DNA of 64,000 nt, taken from positions 558,001 through 622,000 of the forward strand of contig JAVKEJ010000053.1 in assembly GCA_040221475.1 (NCBI GenBank), written 5' to 3'. The notes under the pieces are model-generated. The model did no database searches. It was not told the DNA's origin and saw only the letters and a program-made list of their open reading frames with translations. The stretch is from WLXB01 sp040221475. Lineage in GTDB: Bacteria; Pseudomonadota; Alphaproteobacteria; Rhodospirillales; Rhodospirillaceae. Positions 16,348 to 25,668 of the stretch are shown piece by piece (within the stretch, counting starts at the first letter, position 1; each line of letters begins with the position of its first letter). The position numbers and the translations under genes are program-made.

Positions 16348-18636
16348 ATGGCCCGATCCCGTACCCCGAAAAAATCCAATGTTGTGGAGACCATTGTCGA
16401 GGCACCCTTTGGGGAAGCTTTGTCACAGCGGTATCTGGCCTATGCCATGTCGACCATTGTGTCGCGCTCGCTGCCAGACATACGCGATGGCCTGAAACCA
16501 GTGCACCGGCGCTTGTTGTTTGCCATGCGCGAGCTGAAGTTGAATCCGGATCAGGGCTTTAAAAAATGCGCCCGCGTGGTTGGCGATGTTATCGGTAAAT
16601 ATCACCCGCATGGGGATGTGGCGGTGTATGACGCCATGGTCCGGCTGGCCCAGGATTTTGCCGTACGCTATCCGTTGGTCGAGGGGCAGGGCAACTTCGG
16701 GAACATCGACGGCGATAATGCGGCGGCGATGCGCTACACGGAAGCCCGGCTGACCAAATACGCCATCGCCCTGATGGAAGGGCTGGATGAAGATGCGTCT
16801 GACTTCCGCCCCACCTATGACGGAGAAGAACACGAGCCCATTGTGATGCCAGCGGCGGTGCCCAATCTGCTGGCCAATGGCTCGTCGGGGATTGCGGTGG
16901 GCATGGCCACCAACATTCCGCCGCATAATGTGGGCGAACTATGCGACGCCCTAATCCACATGTGCGATGTGCGCAAGAAGGACCCCAGTAAGGCCAAGCA
17001 AGAGGGCGGACGGCCTGAAATTCTGGACGCCACGCTGCTGAAATATATTCCGGGACCAGATTTCCCCACGGGCGGGATTCTGGCCGAGAACAAAGAGTCC
17101 ATTGCGGAAGCCTATCGCACCGGCCGGGGCAGCTTCCGGGTGCGGGCGCGCTGGGAAGTCGAGGAGCAGGGACGTGGGCAGTTCGATATCATTGTCACCG
17201 AAATGCCCTACCAGGTGCAGAAGGCAAAACTGATTGAGCGTATTGCCGAGCTGATGGAAGCGCGCAAACTGCCCTTCCTGGCGGATGTGCGCGATGAGTC
17301 CGCGGAAGATGTGCGCCTGGTGCTGGAGCCGAAAAGCCGCACGGTTGATCCTGAAATGCTGATGGAGCAGTTGTTCAAGCAAACCGATTTGGAAGTGCGT
17401 TTTGGCCTCAACCTGAATGTGCTGTGCGCCGATGGTGTGCCACGGGTGCAAAACCTGCGCGAGGTGTTGCAAGCCTATTTGGATCATCGTCAAAGTGTTC
17501 TGGTACGCCGCTCTAATCATCGTCTTGAGAAAATCAATCACCGGCTAGAGGTGCTGGAAGGTTATTTGATCGCCTTTCTGAACCTGGATGAGGTGATCAG
17601 GATTATCCGGGAAGAAGATGAGCCTAAACCGGTTTTGATGAAACGCTTTAAGCTGACGGATGTGCAGGCGGAAGCCATCTTGAACATGCGCCTGCGGTCG
17701 TTGCGCAAGCTGGAAGAAATGCAGCTCAAAGGAGAGCACGATGCGCTGAGCACGGAAAAGAAAGGGCTGACCGCCTTGCTCAAAGATGAGTCCAAACAAT
17801 GGGCCAGTGTCGGCGAGCAATTGCGCGCGGCCAAAAAGGAATTCGGCCAAGGCACGCCTTTGGGCAAACGCCGTACCGAATTGGGCGATGCGCCATCTGC
17901 CGTGATTGTGCCCATTGAGGCCCTGGTTGAGAAAGAACCCATCACGGTGGTGCTGTCTAACAAAGGCTGGATCCGGGCCCTCAAAGGGCACCGCGAAGAC
18001 ATTTCTGATTTGAAGTTCAAAGACGGCGATGACTGGGCGTTTTCCTTACAGGCCACTACTGTCGACAAGCTGTTGTTCTTTGGCTCGGATGGGCGATTTT
18101 ATACCATTGCCGGAGACCGTCTGCCGCAGGGGCGCGGTTTTGGCGAACCGCTGCGGTTAATTGTCGATCTTCCCAATGATGCCACCGTGCTTGAGATGAA
18201 AGTGTGGGAGAAAGAAGGCAAGTTGCTGGTGGCGTCCAGTGCCGGGCGCGGCTTTGTTGTGCCGGAAGAACACGTGATGGGCCAAACCAAAAACGGCAAA
18301 CAAGTGCTGAATCTGGGCAAAGGCGAAAAGGGGGCGGCCTGCTTTATTGTGGAAGAAAACGATGATCACGTGGCTGTGGTGGGCAAGAACCGCAAGCTGA
18401 TTATTTTCCCGCTCGATGAAGTGCCGGAGATGACCCGCGGCCGTGGTGTGTTCTTGCAGCGCTACAAAGATGGGGGATTGTCGGACGTGAAAACCTTTGT
18501 CTTGAAAGACGGTTTGACCTGGATGACCGGCGGCCGCCAGCGCACCGAGGACGACCTGCGGGCCTGGGTTGGCAAGCGGGCGCAAGCCGGGCGCATCGCG
18601 CCGCGCGGGTTTTCAGCCACCAATACGTTTAGGTGA
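16348..18636 (+). CDS. parC: DNA topoisomerase IV subunit A
   Basis: Decatenates daughter chromosomes with ParE. The 762-residue protein has the DNA-cleavage domain beginning YLAYAMSTIVSRSLPDIRDG, the catalytic Tyr130 in AAAMRYTEARL, and VGMATNIPPHNVGEL. The C-terminal beta-pinwheel (from about residue 510) lacks the GyrA box, and length also favours ParC over GyrA. The quinolone-determining segment reads HPHGDVAVYDAM, with Val where E. coli ParC has Ser80 and Asp in place of Glu84. parE is not in the window. Confidence 0.94.
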   Translation: MARSRTPKKSNVVETIVEAPFGEALSQRYLAYAMSTIVSRSLPDIRDGLKPVHRRLLFAMRELKLNPDQGFKKCARVVGDVIGKYHPHGDVAVYDAMVRLAQDFAVRYPLVEGQGNFGNIDGDNAAAMRYTEARLTKYAIALMEGLDEDASDFRPTYDGEEHEPIVMPAAVPNLLANGSSGIAVGMATNIPPHNVGELCDALIHMCDVRKKDPSKAKQEGGRPEILDATLLKYIPGPDFPTGGILAENKESIAEAYRTGRGSFRVRARWEVEEQGRGQFDIIVTEMPYQVQKAKLIERIAELMEARKLPFLADVRDESAEDVRLVLEPKSRTVDPEMLMEQLFKQTDLEVRFGLNLNVLCADGVPRVQNLREVLQAYLDHRQSVLVRRSNHRLEKINHRLEVLEGYLIAFLNLDEVIRIIREEDEPKPVLMKRFKLTDVQAEAILNMRLRSLRKLEEMQLKGEHDALSTEKKGLTALLKDESKQWASVGEQLRAAKKEFGQGTPLGKRRTELGDAPSAVIVPIEALVEKEPITVVLSNKGWIRALKGHREDISDLKFKDGDDWAFSLQATTVDKLLFFGSDGRFYTIAGDRLPQGRGFGEPLRLIVDLPNDATVLEMKVWEKEGKLLVASSAGRGFVVPEEHVMGQTKNGKQVLNLGKGEKGAACFIVEENDDHVAVVGKNRKLIIFPLDEVPEMTRGRGVFLQRYKDGGLSDVKTFVLKDGLTWMTGGRQRTEDDLRAWVGKRAQAGRIAPRGFSATNTFR

Positions 18637-18668
18637 TTTTGTCTCGGGTGTTTTGAAGGGGATGTGAA

Positions 18669-19865
18669 ATGGCTGAACCGGATACATCAGAACTTACGCC
18701 TGCTGAAGAAAACGATTACTACAAGATAGCTAAGCAAGGTAAGGATACCTGGAACAGGTGGGTGCGTGAGTATCTAACTAGTGAACAAATTGATGATTCT
18801 GGCTTATCCCATTTGGACAATTTGACAGAAAATGAAAAAGCTGAGTTGGCGGCAAAATTAGATGTCATAGACCTACCGAATCCAGCAGATGCCTATTTTG
18901 AGAATTTGAAATTCACCGATCCTGTAAGGTTTAGTGGATACGTTTTTATTGAGGTCTACTTTGATAAAGTAGTTTTCGAAAGCGTTGTATATTTTCGAGA
19001 TTCTGTTTTTCTTGATGCGGTAGGATTTGGTAAGTGCTCTTTTGAGCGCTCAGTTAATTTTTTACGGGCAAAGTTCTTTGCTGGAGTAGATTTTGACGAG
19101 TGTAAGTTTAACCGAATATTTTCTTTTGGTGATGTATATACGTCAGAAGTAAACTTTAATGATGTAGTCTTCAACTCAAGCGCTTTTTTTTGGCGTGCTG
19201 ACTTTCAGGGTCCGGCAGACTTCACTGATTCTCTTTTCGAAGAAAAAGCGATCTTTAATAGTACAAAATTCTCATCTTTAGTTAGCTTTTCTGGTGTTTC
19301 TTTCCGAGAAGCGCCGGAGTTTCATGACGCAAGTCTTCCGCAGAACACATCCTTTTATGGAGCAACGTTTAACCTTTCTAAATCGGACTCACTCCGACTT
19401 TGGAATGGTAGGGCACGCGCGTGGCGGACGCTTAAGCAAAAGATGCACTCTTTTCAGTCATATCAGGAAGAGTTGAATTTCTTTGCCAGAGAATTAGATG
19501 CTCGAGCCAGGAGTGAAGCTAACACTATTTTTGTTTGGATGGTGGCTTGTTACAGTTGGCTCTGTGGATTTGGGACGCTGATTCGACGCCCCGCATATAT
19601 CTTGCTAGCCGTTTGGGCTACGTCATCCTTTTTCTATTACTTATTTATGAAATCGCCGTCAGCTATTTCTGCTGCAAGCATTAGCTTTTCCAATACGATA
19701 CCCTTTGTTGGTCAGTCGAGACTGATCGCAGATGTAGCTTTGAAATCATTTTCTCAAGATAGCTATGCTCTCGTTTACGCATTCAGTGTTGGACAAGGGT
19801 TGCTTTCCGCCATTCTTCTATTCCTTATCCTGCTCGGCATTCGGAACCATTTCCGGCTAAAGTAA
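18669..19865 (+). CDS. Pentapeptide-repeat protein with C-terminal membrane domain
   Basis: A 398-residue protein. Residues of about 75-240 form degenerate pentapeptide-type repeats with a Phe every five residues (VRFSGYVFIEVYFDKVVFES, SFERSVNFLRAKFFAGVDFD), expected to fold as a right-handed beta-helix. The C-terminal 120 residues hold membrane segments (TIFVWMVACYSWLCGFG, ILLAVWATSSFFYYLFM, GLLSAILLFLILLGIR). A region SFSNTIPFVGQSRL between helices recalls channel-like C-termini seen in such proteins. AAGGGG precedes the ATG. The gene is visibly richer in A+T than parC, suggesting transfer. The role is unknown. Confidence 0.75.
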   Translation: MAEPDTSELTPAEENDYYKIAKQGKDTWNRWVREYLTSEQIDDSGLSHLDNLTENEKAELAAKLDVIDLPNPADAYFENLKFTDPVRFSGYVFIEVYFDKVVFESVVYFRDSVFLDAVGFGKCSFERSVNFLRAKFFAGVDFDECKFNRIFSFGDVYTSEVNFNDVVFNSSAFFWRADFQGPADFTDSLFEEKAIFNSTKFSSLVSFSGVSFREAPEFHDASLPQNTSFYGATFNLSKSDSLRLWNGRARAWRTLKQKMHSFQSYQEELNFFARELDARARSEANTIFVWMVACYSWLCGFGTLIRRPAYILLAVWATSSFFYYLFMKSPSAISAASISFSNTIPFVGQSRLIADVALKSFSQDSYALVYAFSVGQGLLSAILLFLILLGIRNHFRLK

Positions 19866-19871
19866 CCCTGG

Positions 19872-19894
19872 ACCCTCGGACTAAATCCGAGGGT
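19872..19894. repeat. REP-like palindromic element 1
   Basis: ACCCTCGGA, loop CTAAA, then TCCGAGGGT form a perfect 9-bp stem immediately after the pentapeptide-repeat gene. The CCTGGACCCTCGG...GAGGGTGAC layout matches the short intergenic palindromes common in alphaproteobacterial genomes. Confidence 0.6.
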
Positions 19895-20010
19895 GACATG
19901 TGGGAGGAGGTTAGACATTTGGTGTTTGCTTGCCTCCGAGGACAGTGTCAGGAGCCGTAACGCTGACACATGCGTTTCGGTAAGTACTAGCTATCTTCGA
20001 TAAAACTCAT

Positions 20011-20042
20011 TCCGTCATGCTCGAGTTTATCCCGAGCATCCA
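20011..20042. repeat. REP-like palindromic element 2
   Basis: TCCGTCATGCTCGAG followed by TTTATCCCGAGCATCCAGG, with ATGCTCG (20017-20023) pairing with CGAGCAT (20033-20039). Related in design to the two CTCGGA-type elements on either side but with a different stem, so it is a second family or an inverted, diverged copy. Confidence 0.6.
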
Positions 20043-20077
20043 GGTCCATAGCCCTCGTTTTGCCAGTAGCCCTGTAG

Positions 20078-20099
20078 CCTCGGACTAAATCTGAGGGTG
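20078..20099. repeat. REP-like palindromic element 3
   Basis: CCTCGGA (20078-20084) pairs with TCTGAGG (20090-20096) with one G-U pair. The sequence CCTCGGACTAAAT is identical to element 1, 200 bp away, so the two are copies of one repeat. The 407-bp gap 19866-20272 holds these three elements and no coding frame I can support. Confidence 0.55.
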
Positions 20100-20272
20100 A
20101 CCCTAGCGGGGGGAGTTATTGACACTGCGCCGGGGCGGCATGGATATCCGCGGGTTAAAAGTGTATTATTGAGGTGTTTCGAATCATTCGTCGGCCACCG
20201 CTCATGTGTGTTGCCAGATATGTTTGAGAAACGTTGAACTGCGGCGGCTGGCCCCAACGTGAGGGACCGACC

Positions 20273-21091
20273 ATGCAACATGAAGCTACAAACGCTACCT
20301 TTTCAGTGTCTGGTGAAGGCGCGGCAAGAGAGCGGGCGTCTCTTGGACCGAATGTCCGGTACATCAATTTTACAGACCTGACCGAAGCCATAGCCAAAGG
20401 TCTTGAAGACTTTAATGCAAAACCGAGCCATCCACTTTTTGTTGGATTGATTTACCCTTTTGCAATGCTGCTGGCGCTGGGTGTGACATTGAATGAAACG
20501 CTGTTGCCGTTTGCATTCCCCTTAGTGTCCGGTTTTGCCTTGCTTGGCCCGTTCGTCGCGATTGGTTTATACGAATTGAGCCGTAAGCGTGAATTAGGGG
20601 AAGATATTTCTTGGCGTGATGCCTTTGCCGTTACGGCCTCACCGGCCTGGTCGGAAATTTTGAAATTAGGTGGGATACTCTTGGCTCTGTTCCTGCTGTG
20701 GATGAGCGCTGCCGCGATTCTGTTTTTATTGACGGTCGGTAGTGAGCCGATTTTATCGCTCGGCGATTTCATAGACCGCGTGTTTACCACCAAAGCGGGC
20801 TGGACCATGATTGTGGCCGGGAATGGGATTGGTTTTATTTTTGCTGTCGTTGTTTTATCGATCAGCGTTGTCTCATTTCCCATGTTGCTGGACCGACACG
20901 TGAGCACGGGCAAGGCCGTTGCCTCATCCGTCGAGGCCGTTCGGAAAAACCCCGTAACGATGTCGGTCTGGGGTTTGATTGTGGTCGGGAGCATGATGGT
21001 TGGCGCGCTGATGGCTTTGGTTGGTCTGGTCGTGGTGATGCCTGTGTTGGCCCATGCAACATGGCACCTTTACCGAAAGGTTATTGTTTAA
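20273..21091 (+). CDS. DUF2189 integral membrane protein
   Basis: A 272-residue protein with about six membrane segments, matching the uncharacterised DUF2189 family. It begins with an N-terminal cytoplasmic stretch, then VRYINFTDLTEAIAKGLEDF. Helices include PLFVGLIYPFAMLLALGVTL, LVSGFALLGPFVAIGLYELS, GGILLALFLLWMSAAAILFLL and LIVVGSMMVGALMALVGLVVV. ATG 20273 sits behind GAGGGA; an upstream in-frame TTG (20234) has no ribosome-binding site. Stands alone between palindromic repeats and gluQ. The function is unknown. Confidence 0.82.
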   Translation: MQHEATNATFSVSGEGAARERASLGPNVRYINFTDLTEAIAKGLEDFNAKPSHPLFVGLIYPFAMLLALGVTLNETLLPFAFPLVSGFALLGPFVAIGLYELSRKRELGEDISWRDAFAVTASPAWSEILKLGGILLALFLLWMSAAAILFLLTVGSEPILSLGDFIDRVFTTKAGWTMIVAGNGIGFIFAVVVLSISVVSFPMLLDRHVSTGKAVASSVEAVRKNPVTMSVWGLIVVGSMMVGALMALVGLVVVMPVLAHATWHLYRKVIV

Positions 21092-21240
21092 GCTTGGTGC
21101 GATTGTCTTTTTGACATTGTATTCGCGTTTGGGGTGACGTTGCGGTTTAAAGAGGCAAATGATGATGGGTATCAAAAAATGAAGTAAGTTTTTTTGTGAC
21201 GCATGCACAGTGTGAATTTGAATACGTATGCTTTGCCTAA

Positions 21241-22140
21241 ATGCGTTATCTTTGCGCCATGCTCACACCATCTGCCAAGTCTATATCTGCCAAGTCCACG
21301 CTCATCACACGGTTTGCGCCGTCACCCACGGGGCTGCTTCATCTTGGTCATGCCTATTCGGCACTCCTGAATTTTGACGCTGCTGTAAAGGCGAGGGGGC
21401 GCTTTCTTTTACGCATCGAAGACATTGATGTGACGCGCTGTAAGCCGGAGTTTGAGTCCGCAATCTACGAAGACTTAACGTGGTTGGGATTAAGTTGGGA
21501 CGAAGATGTTTGGCGGCAGTCGGACCGCTTTGATGTTTATGCTGAGCACTTGCAGCGTTTAGCGGACCGCGGTTTGGTCTATCGCTGTTTTAAAACGCGC
21601 AAAGACATCGAAGAAGCGATGAGCGCACCGCATGCGACCCCAGAGTCAGGCGCGCCCGTCTTTCGCAGTGGTCCACTTGCGGCGGTGGAAGAACGGGATA
21701 ATTTGGCGGACGGGAAACCCTTTGCCTGGCGCTTATCTTTGGACGCGGTTGAGCAAGAACTTGGCGCGGATTTCAAGGCGCTGACTTATCAAGAGGTGGC
21801 TGACGAGGGGGTGCAGGACCGTCCCGCACACGCCGCAGACTTTGGGGATGTGGTGTTGGGCCGCAAAGACATCGGTACCAGTTATCATTTGTCATCGGTT
21901 CTGGATGATGCAGCCCAAGGCGTAACACATGTCATTCGGGGGGACGACCTGCGCGAGGCGGCAGGACTGCATGCGGTGCTCTATGCGCTGTTCGATTTGG
22001 AGCCGCCGGTCTATCAGCATCATAAGTTGATTGTGAATGACCAGGGCGAACGGCTGTCAAAACGCGATGGAGCGTTGTCGCTGCGGGCCATGCGTCAGGC
22101 GAACATGACCCCGGAAGATGTGCGCGGAAGGCTTTTTTAA
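21241..22140 (+). CDS. gluQ: Glutamyl-Q tRNA(Asp) synthetase
   Basis: Attaches glutamate to queuosine-34 of tRNA-Asp. It is a truncated glutamyl-tRNA synthetase paralogue lacking the anticodon-binding domain; length is 299 residues. ITRFAPSPTGLLHLGHAYSA carries the HIGH-type motif, LRIEDIDVTRC binds glutamate, and RLSKRDGA is the KMSKS equivalent. The zinc site seen in E. coli (CxC plus downstream Cys) is reduced to a single Cys in YRCFKTRKDI. Either ATG 21241 or ATG 21259 could be the start; neither has a clear Shine-Dalgarno element. Confidence 0.93.
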   Translation: MRYLCAMLTPSAKSISAKSTLITRFAPSPTGLLHLGHAYSALLNFDAAVKARGRFLLRIEDIDVTRCKPEFESAIYEDLTWLGLSWDEDVWRQSDRFDVYAEHLQRLADRGLVYRCFKTRKDIEEAMSAPHATPESGAPVFRSGPLAAVEERDNLADGKPFAWRLSLDAVEQELGADFKALTYQEVADEGVQDRPAHAADFGDVVLGRKDIGTSYHLSSVLDDAAQGVTHVIRGDDLREAAGLHAVLYALFDLEPPVYQHHKLIVNDQGERLSKRDGALSLRAMRQANMTPEDVRGRLF

Positions 22141-22203
22141 ACGCAAAGAATAGGTCACAGTCATCATAGGAAATCGGTGTTGATGAGGAGAGGGCGCATA
22201 AAG

Positions 22204-22704
22204 ATGCTGAAAAAACTATTGGTGCTGACGCTATTGGCAACGGGCGTTTCTGTTGGTGGGGCGAGCCACTCTGTGGTGCGCGCCGAGGAAAACACAGCGC
22301 CGCCCTTATTTACGGCGACGCCGACGATTTTGTTGCGCACACCCGATCCTGAAAATCTGACCAAGTTTTATGAAGCGCTTGGGATGAAGGTGGCGCGTCG
22401 CAGTGAAAATGGCACGTTCATCTACCTGGAAAACGGGCAGGGATCTTTGGAGATTCTCAAAATGGACCCGGATACGAAACCTGGTGGCCCGAAAACCACG
22501 CGCACGCAACAGGGTGTGGTGGCAATTTTTGAAGTGACCGATCAAGCGGAGTTGGTGCGGCGGGCAAAGGAAGCGGGGGCGACGCTGATTGAGCGCTGGA
22601 CATCGTCTCAGCGCGGCCACTCGATCTATTATGTGGGGGATTGGGAAAATAATATTTTCGGGTATGCCCCACGTTATCACAACCCAAACGTCAACGTGCC
22701 TTAG
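22204..22704 (+). CDS. Exported VOC-superfamily protein, copy 1
   Basis: A 166-residue protein with a signal peptide (ending about SHSVVRAEE) and one glyoxalase/bleomycin-resistance (VOC) domain: TPTILLRTPDPENLTKFYEALGM, SLEILKMD, GVVAIFEVTD and DWENNIFGYAP. The usual metal-binding His residues at the two beta-strand starts are not evident, so activity may be altered. GAGGAGAGGG lies 9 bp before ATG 22204; upstream GTG/ATG codons in frame are less likely. It is a close paralogue of the next gene. A TonB-dependent receptor follows them; the substrate is unknown. Confidence 0.8.
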   Translation: MLKKLLVLTLLATGVSVGGASHSVVRAEENTAPPLFTATPTILLRTPDPENLTKFYEALGMKVARRSENGTFIYLENGQGSLEILKMDPDTKPGGPKTTRTQQGVVAIFEVTDQAELVRRAKEAGATLIERWTSSQRGHSIYYVGDWENNIFGYAPRYHNPNVNVP

Positions 22705-22713
22705 GAGGTGAAG

Positions 22714-23208
22714 ATGCGACTCTTACACGGACTTACAGGACTGGCGATTGCCTGCGGGGTTGCAACATCTATGCCCGTTCGGGCGGAAGAAAACACCACA
22801 GCGCCGCTCTTTACGGCAACGCCGACAATTCTGCTGCGCACCCCAGACCCGGGCAAGTTATCGGAGTTTTACATTGCCCTTGGCATGAAAGTGAATCGTG
22901 TCAATTCCCGTGGCAGCGTGATCTTTTATCATGAGGATGGCGGCGGTTCCCTTGAGATTGTCCGCATGGATGCGAACACACAGCCCGGTGGCCCGAAGAC
23001 CTCTCGCACGCAACAGGGGGTGGTCGCAATTTTTGAAACCACGAACCTGGAAGACGTGGTGCGACGCGCACGTGAGGCAAATAGCCCGCTTATTGAGAAA
23101 TGGACGGCGTCTCAGGCGGATGTCTCAATCTATTACATAGCTGACTGGGAAAATAATATCTTCGGCTATGCGCCACGCAATCATAATCCCAACATCAACA
23201 CGCCATAG
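22714..23208 (+). CDS. Exported VOC-superfamily protein, copy 2
   Basis: A 164-residue protein, the tandem duplicate of the preceding gene. The mature parts share LFTATPTILLRTPDP, LGMKV, TRTQQGVVAIFE-type and DWENNIFGYAPR blocks almost without gaps, while the signal peptides differ (here ending SMPVRAEEN). AGGAGGTG gives a strong ribosome-binding site 5-6 bp before ATG 22714. The gap to copy 1 is only 9 bp, so both are co-translated. Confidence 0.8.
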   Translation: MRLLHGLTGLAIACGVATSMPVRAEENTTAPLFTATPTILLRTPDPGKLSEFYIALGMKVNRVNSRGSVIFYHEDGGGSLEIVRMDANTQPGGPKTSRTQQGVVAIFETTNLEDVVRRAREANSPLIEKWTASQADVSIYYIADWENNIFGYAPRNHNPNINTP

Positions 23209-23450
23209 TTTTCAGACCAAAGCGTGTCGGCCTTAACGGACAAATCCCATTTTTTGTCTGTGTTTTTATGGAGTGGGTGATGCAGCGGTGCATCACTTTT
23301 CGACTAAAATTCTATCTCAGACTGTTTTAGTACCGATTTCGCTTGTTGTCAGCTCTGTGACACTTATATTCCGTTGGAATTACAAGGGGATGGCTTGATC
23401 CTTAATCAAGTCGGCAAAATCTATTAATTAGATATCTGGAGAGAGAGTTC

Positions 23451-25643
23451 ATGCTGAAGCGCACGCTTTACACAACGTCAATCATCGCCTCTGGGATGGT
23501 GGTTGGTCTGATGTCCGCCAATGATGTGTTGGCCCAAAACATTACCCTCGAAGAAATTGTTGTAACGGCACAGCGCCGCGAGCAGGACCTGCAGACGGTT
23601 CCCGTTCCGGTTTCCGCGTTCAGCGTTGAGCAGCTCGAAAATCGTCAGATTTCTGAAGGCCAAGATCTAGAGCGTTATGTTCCGAGCCTGAAAATGACCA
23701 ACAACATCACCCAGCCGACCAACTTGTCGCCATCCATGCGCGGCTCGTTGCAGCAGGATGCGTCTTTGGCGGTGGCTGAGTCTCCGTTCGGGATTTACGT
23801 GGATGACGTTTATGTGGGTCGCTTGAATGGTAACAACACACGCTTGGCTGACGTCGAGCGCATCGAAGTCCTGCGTGGTCCCCAAGGCACACTGTACGGT
23901 CGTAACACTCTTGCGGGTGCTTTGAAGTTCATCAGTAAGACTCCTGGCGATGAAATGTGGCTGGACGGCTCCGTCGGTTATGGCAATTACGATGCCTATG
24001 AAGCATCCGTGAGCACCGGTGGACCGCTGAGCGATACGATTTCAGGCTCTGTGGCGTTGCAGTTAAACGGCCGCGATGGATACGGCACAAATCTCGCCAC
24101 CGGCGAAAACATCGGTGAAGAAGAGAACTGGGCCGGTCGCGTCAAGTTGCGCTACACCGGCGGTGAAAACTTCGATGCCATTGCCCATGTGTCTTACGCA
24201 GACAGCCGCAACGATTCCAACGTCATGGTCAATGCAACAACACCTGGCATTCCGAACAACGCGCAATACACAACCAAAGACCTGGTGCCGACCTTTGGCG
24301 GACTCTACGACAACAATGTACCAAACCAGGACTACAGCGGCGGCGGACTGCTGAACATTACGGATCAGCCGCGCGGCGATACCGAGCAGCTTATTGCCTC
24401 TTGGACCATGTCCTATGACTTCGACCAGGCAACGTTGAAATCCATTACCGCCTTTGTGAACACCAAAGACTATTTTACCACGGACTTCTCGGGTGCCGGC
24501 CTGATTGTTGGGGCCATTGAAACAGACTCGGATCAGTGGACACAGGAACTTCAACTGACGGGTACGGGCTTTGATGACAAGCTGAACTATATCGTTGGCG
24601 CTTTTTACCTGAATGAGCGGGCCACTCAGGATATTAACTGGTACTTCTTTGGCCCCACCTCACGCAGTGGCTATGACACAGGCACAGACTCCTATTCAGT
24701 GTTCGGTCAGGCTGATTATGCGATTACGGATCAATTGAGCATGACCGCTGGTCTGCGCTGGACCCGCGACGAAAAAGACTGGGACTTCAACATTGATTAT
24801 TTCTTTGCCCCAGTCCCCTCTGAAAACATTGTCGATGCAATTGAAGAGAATTCCTGGACGCCTAAGGTCGGCCTGGATTATGCCGTCAATGACGACGTGA
24901 TGCTGTTTGTTTCAGCCGCCAAGGGCTTCAAGGCGGGTGGCTTTAACGGCATCAACATCTTCGATACCAGCGTTGCGCAATCCAACTACGGGGCTGAAAC
25001 CAACTGGACCTATGAAGCCGGTATTAAAAGCGAGTTGTTCGATAACCGCTTACGCTTCAACGCCAACTACTTCCACAACCGGATCAGCGACCTGACGCTC
25101 AACGCCCAAGTGCTGGTGAACGGCAACCTGACGTTCCCCGTGCAGAATGCTGGCTCGGCCACCATTCAAGGGATCGAAATTGAAGCCAACGCCGCGTTGT
25201 TTGAAGGCTTCAATGCGTTCACAACCGTCACGCTTCTGGACGGCAAGTTCCGTGATTTGGATCCAACATCAGCGCCGGCAAATTCGCTGACGGCTTTTGG
25301 AGTCGTAGCACAGACACCGCAAACGGCTGATTATGCCTTTGCGATTGGCTTTGATTACACGCGTGATTTCGTCATGGGTGGTGTTGATGCCGCGATCAAG
25401 GTGGGGGCAGATATGTACTACACCGATGACTTCATCACTTCGGCGACCAACGAAGTGCTGTCGGCGTCCTATGATCGCATCAATGCCTATGCTGAGATTG
25501 AATACAATCAAACCTGGGCCGCGCGCTTCTCGGTTTCCAATCTGGAAGACAACGAACTGTTTGCAACTGGCTCACGTGGATTGGGTGGTTTCGTGGCCCG
25601 TCCGCCACAGACCTATAAGCTGACTTTGAAGTACAGCATGTAG
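23451..25643 (+). CDS. TonB-dependent outer-membrane receptor
   Basis: A 730-residue outer-membrane active transporter, powered by TonB. A signal peptide ending NDVLAQ precedes a TonB-box-like ITLEEIVVTAQRREQDLQTV. The plug (about residues 45-170) has SMRGSLQQDAS, IYVDDVYVGR and IEVLRGPQGTLYGRNTLAGALKFISKTP split across its core. The rest is a 22-strand barrel with many aromatic strand ends, finishing YKLTLKYSM. The plug style is that of iron-complex/vitamin or aromatic-compound receptors widespread in marine alphaproteobacteria; the ligand is not predictable. No TonB, ExbBD or ABC transporter genes are adjacent. Confidence 0.94.
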   Translation: MLKRTLYTTSIIASGMVVGLMSANDVLAQNITLEEIVVTAQRREQDLQTVPVPVSAFSVEQLENRQISEGQDLERYVPSLKMTNNITQPTNLSPSMRGSLQQDASLAVAESPFGIYVDDVYVGRLNGNNTRLADVERIEVLRGPQGTLYGRNTLAGALKFISKTPGDEMWLDGSVGYGNYDAYEASVSTGGPLSDTISGSVALQLNGRDGYGTNLATGENIGEEENWAGRVKLRYTGGENFDAIAHVSYADSRNDSNVMVNATTPGIPNNAQYTTKDLVPTFGGLYDNNVPNQDYSGGGLLNITDQPRGDTEQLIASWTMSYDFDQATLKSITAFVNTKDYFTTDFSGAGLIVGAIETDSDQWTQELQLTGTGFDDKLNYIVGAFYLNERATQDINWYFFGPTSRSGYDTGTDSYSVFGQADYAITDQLSMTAGLRWTRDEKDWDFNIDYFFAPVPSENIVDAIEENSWTPKVGLDYAVNDDVMLFVSAAKGFKAGGFNGINIFDTSVAQSNYGAETNWTYEAGIKSELFDNRLRFNANYFHNRISDLTLNAQVLVNGNLTFPVQNAGSATIQGIEIEANAALFEGFNAFTTVTLLDGKFRDLDPTSAPANSLTAFGVVAQTPQTADYAFAIGFDYTRDFVMGGVDAAIKVGADMYYTDDFITSATNEVLSASYDRINAYAEIEYNQTWAARFSVSNLEDNELFATGSRGLGGFVARPPQTYKLTLKYSM

Positions 25644-25668
25644 TCTGAGGTCTTAGACCGAAATAGAA

